Shown here: positions 62,122 through 64,000 of the stretch, piece by piece
Layout of the letters: each line of letters begins with the position of its first letter
Numbering within the stretch: position 1 is the stretch's first letter
DNA from: Pseudomonadales bacterium
GTDB lineage: Bacteria > Pseudomonadota > Gammaproteobacteria > Pseudomonadales > IMCC2047
NCBI GenBank assembly: GCA_024234615.1
Contig: JACKNY010000001.1
Span: 1,826,501-1,890,500, forward strand
Direction: 5' to 3'
DNA: 64,000 nucleotides
Position numbers and translations under genes: made by a program
Notes under the pieces: generated by a model
The model's database searches: none
Told to the model about the DNA's origin: nothing
The model's input: the letters and a program-made list of their open reading frames with translations, nothing else

Positions 62122-62511
62122 CTATTTGCTTTGCTGTCGTTTTTCCACCATCGCCTGTTGGCAAATCTTTTCAACTTCGCTCAAGTCCTTGAGCATCACC
62201 TCGATATCCTTACGTTTTTGATAAAGTTGATTGCGATGCTGCTCAATTTTGTCAATCAGCGCTTGCAGCTGTTCAAGGTTATCGGAACCCGGTGTATACA
62301 TGTTGACGATCTGTCCAGCCTCCTCAAGACTTAAACCTAACCGACGCCCACGTAGAATCAGCTTTAATCGAGTTCGATCACGGTTACTGTAAACTCGCGT
62401 CTGCCCGCGCCTTACCGGAGACAGCAGGCCCTCATCCTCGTAGTAACGGATGGTTCGAGTCGTCACATCAAACTCTTTAGCTAAATCGGAAATTGAGTAG
62501 TTGTCGGTCAT
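62122..62511 (-). CDS. liuR: MerR-family regulator of leucine degradation
   Basis: A 129-residue MerR protein from ATG 62511. The winged helix is SISDLAKEFDVTTRTIRYYEDEGLL (about 5-29), then RGQTRVYSNRDRTRLKLILRGR and a C-terminal coiled coil (about 80-125). It has no metal-binding cysteines of the MerR/CueR kind. LiuR represses liu genes in related bacteria and responds to pathway CoA esters. A perfect 16-bp palindrome lies 54 bp before its start. Confidence 0.93.
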   Translation of the reverse strand: MTDNYSISDLAKEFDVTTRTIRYYEDEGLLSPVRRGQTRVYSNRDRTRLKLILRGRRLGLSLEEAGQIVNMYTPGSDNLEQLQALIDKIEQHRNQLYQKRKDIEVMLKDLSEVEKICQQAMVEKRQQSK

Positions 62512-62906
62512 ACAAGAGCCAATAAAGGTGATTTTTTGGTAACAGCGCAAAATATACAACAAAGTTTACGTTAACGTAAAGGTTAATAGCATAAATTTAC
62601 ACCACTTAAGAAATAACTCAGACTTTATTGAGGTCGCTTCACGTTACAGCGTTTAATTAGAGTGAACATGCAGATAACACCAACCTCCAAATGGTCGGGC
62701 TAGCCCTCCTATGAGAGCATCGGTGGCATCACACTATTACCAATCGAACACTGGACGGAACTCAGAAAAAATGCGAAGGTTCGTTGGCCTCGCACCCATA
62801 ATAACGATAATCATTGAAGCCAATAATAACAACGGCATGCACTCAAGCCAGTGAGCATGGGAAAGAAGCCAAAGCTTCCTAGAATAATTACAAAGAGGTT
62901 TAAACT
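62512..62906. other. Divergent region, liuR / MFS transporter
   Basis: This 395-bp gap contains the liuR promoter and palindrome at 62545-62580. The rest, 62581-62906, shows no gene. A ribosome binding site AGAGG precedes the transporter. No second LiuR-like palindrome was seen. Confidence 0.55.
62565..62580. promoter_or_regulatory. LiuR-type 16-bp palindrome
   Basis: TTTACGTTAACGTAAA is a perfect 16-bp palindrome, similar to motifs described for LiuR in gammaproteobacteria. On the minus strand its first half TTTACG can serve as -35, with TATATT as -10 after 18 bases, the long spacing typical of MerR-controlled promoters. It should control liuR and the whole liu-aacS unit. Confidence 0.75.
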
Positions 62907-64000
62907 ATGGCAACCGGAGCTGTATCCGATAGCGAAGAGCTTAATTTTATCCGTAAAGTGATCGATGAAGGCGGCGTTACCCGCGCCCAGATTTTAGTTA
63001 TCTTAATTGCTCTTATTTTGAATATGCTGGACGGATTTGATGTCACGGCAATGGCATTTACCGTACATGGTATCGGCCAAGAACTAGAAATAGCAACAGG
63101 TCAATTAGGTATTGTTTTTAGCGTAGCACTTGCCGGTATGATGGTCGGCGCTATGTTCCTCGCTCCGGTTGCCGATATCCTGGGCCGCCGCAAAATGATT
63201 ATAATATGCGTCAGCATGATCGGACTCAGCATGTGTGCGACCGGCATCGCCACGACCCTCTGGGAACTCATTTTTTATCGCGCCATTACCGGTTTGGGTG
63301 TGGGGGGGATGCTGGCAAGTTTGGCGGCGATAAGCGCCGAGTACACCCCAGCGAAATATCGCAGCCTAGCCGTCATGGTCATCACCGCCGGTTATCCTTT
63401 TGGCGCAACCCTTGGCAGCTTCATTGCCGCACCACTGATCCCTGTTTATGGTTGGGAAAGCGTGTTTTTTGCTGGTGGACTGGCGACACTAGCAATGCTA
63501 ATACTAGTTTACTTTTTCATCCCAGAATCCCTACAATTTCTCCTCGCGAAACGCCGGGAGAATTCTCTGCCGCAAGTTAACGCTGTTTTAGCCCGACTTA
63601 AGCGACCGCCACTTAACACGCTGCCGGAAATAGACATCCAAGCCAAAAAAGATAAGGCGAATGTTTTAAGCCTTTTAACGCCGGGACGTAGAAGTAGAAC
63701 GCTGACACTCTGGGCAAGCTTTCTTTTCTGTTTTATGAGCCTGTATTTTATGATGAGCTGGATTCCCAAACTGCTTATCAACGCAGGTTTCTCTGAATCC
63801 TTTAGCGTCTATGCAGCCGCCGCCTTTAACGGCGGAGCAGTCATTGGGATCATCACGCTGGGTTGGATTTCCGCACGCATTAGTCTTTCCAAACTGATCG
63901 GTACTTACCTGACCACATCCGCCGCGATGATGATTATTTTCGCCTATGCCGACGGCGTCACACACCTGTTTCCATATCTCATCGTCATCGGCTTTTTGTT
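62907..64000 (+). CDS. MFS transporter, aromatic acid:H+ symporter type (partial)
   Basis: The reading frame opens at ATG 62907 (AGAGG upstream) and is still open at the window end, giving 364 codons of an expected 430-450. The first helix has the family motif LNMLDGFDVTAMAF, with the Asp pair typical of AAHS transporters (PcaK/BenK), followed by the loop motif DILGRRKM and ERYR-like YRAITGLGVGG and PESLQFLLAKR. It imports carboxylated, often aromatic, substrates by proton symport. The relation to the diverging liu operon is unknown. Confidence 0.9.
   Translation, partial: MATGAVSDSEELNFIRKVIDEGGVTRAQILVILIALILNMLDGFDVTAMAFTVHGIGQELEIATGQLGIVFSVALAGMMVGAMFLAPVADILGRRKMIIICVSMIGLSMCATGIATTLWELIFYRAITGLGVGGMLASLAAISAEYTPAKYRSLAVMVITAGYPFGATLGSFIAAPLIPVYGWESVFFAGGLATLAMLILVYFFIPESLQFLLAKRRENSLPQVNAVLARLKRPPLNTLPEIDIQAKKDKANVLSLLTPGRRSRTLTLWASFLFCFMSLYFMMSWIPKLLINAGFSESFSVYAAAAFNGGAVIGIITLGWISARISLSKLIGTYLTTSAAMMIIFAYADGVTHLFPYLIVIGFL

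Noticed and set aside
1..64000. CRISPR arrays, tRNA or rRNA genes, insertion sequences, prophage
   Set aside because: No regularly spaced repeats, cloverleaf-like sequences, transposase frames or phage structural genes were recognised.

Overview
The window looks like a chromosomal segment of an aerobic, heterotrophic gammaproteobacterium, probably marine. The grounds are three TonB-dependent receptors, many CoA-based catabolic genes, a complete liu (leucine) operon with a MerR-type LiuR, and an E. coli-like cecR-ybhGFSR cluster. I see no rRNA, tRNA, insertion sequence, phage or CRISPR array. Genus-level assignment is not possible from the sequence alone.

Region 1 (about 1-20 kb) is a catabolic block for an unidentified, probably hydrophobic, carboxylated substrate. 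It holds a nitroreductase-family protein with a small partner gene, a phenylacetate-CoA-ligase-like enzyme, two SCP2-type thiolases, a SnoaL-like protein, three short-chain dehydrogenases, an acyl-CoA dehydrogenase, an acetolactate-synthase-like ThDP enzyme, a VOC protein and two TonB-dependent receptors. Regulators are two AraC-family proteins and one LuxR protein. Three promoters in this block (144-203 +, 4371-4430 -, 11961-12020 +) share an ungapped 60-bp architecture. This suggests one AraC-type regulon covering the nitroreductase pair, the thiolase/CoA-ligase pair and the acyl-CoA dehydrogenase.

Region 2 (21.6-27.8 kb) is an acetoin-dehydrogenase-like set: E1 alpha, E1 beta and an E2 that fuses a lipoyl domain to an alpha/beta hydrolase. 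Upstream lies a large MalT/AcoK-type LuxR regulator, and the gap between them contains a perfect 13-bp inverted repeat. No E3 gene is present.

Region 3 (28.1-37.2 kb) holds a crotonase, a metallo-beta-lactamase-fold hydrolase, an aldehyde dehydrogenase, two acyl-CoA synthetases and a third TonB-dependent receptor that ends at a clear terminator.

Region 4 (37.4-47.0 kb) is a complete quinohemoprotein amine dehydrogenase (QHNDH) locus: a TetR regulator, qhpA, qhpD, qhpC, qhpB, qhpF, qhpE and, convergent, qhpG. All known cross-link residues and the quinone tryptophan are conserved in QhpC. A 12-bp motif occurs once in the TonB-receptor/TetR gap and twice before qhpA. QHNDH makes aldehydes from primary amines, so the aldehyde dehydrogenase and acyl-CoA synthetases of region 3 could process its products (inference).

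Region 5 (47.1-53.4 kb) matches cecR-ybhG-ybhF-ybhS-ybhR, a tripartite ABC-2 exporter with its TetR repressor, followed by a likely gene remnant. Region 6 (53.4-62.6 kb) is liuR-liuA-liuB-liuC-liuD-liuE-aacS for leucine/isovalerate breakdown to acetyl-CoA and acetoacetyl-CoA, with a perfect 16-bp LiuR-like palindrome. The window ends inside an MFS transporter of the aromatic acid:H+ symporter type.
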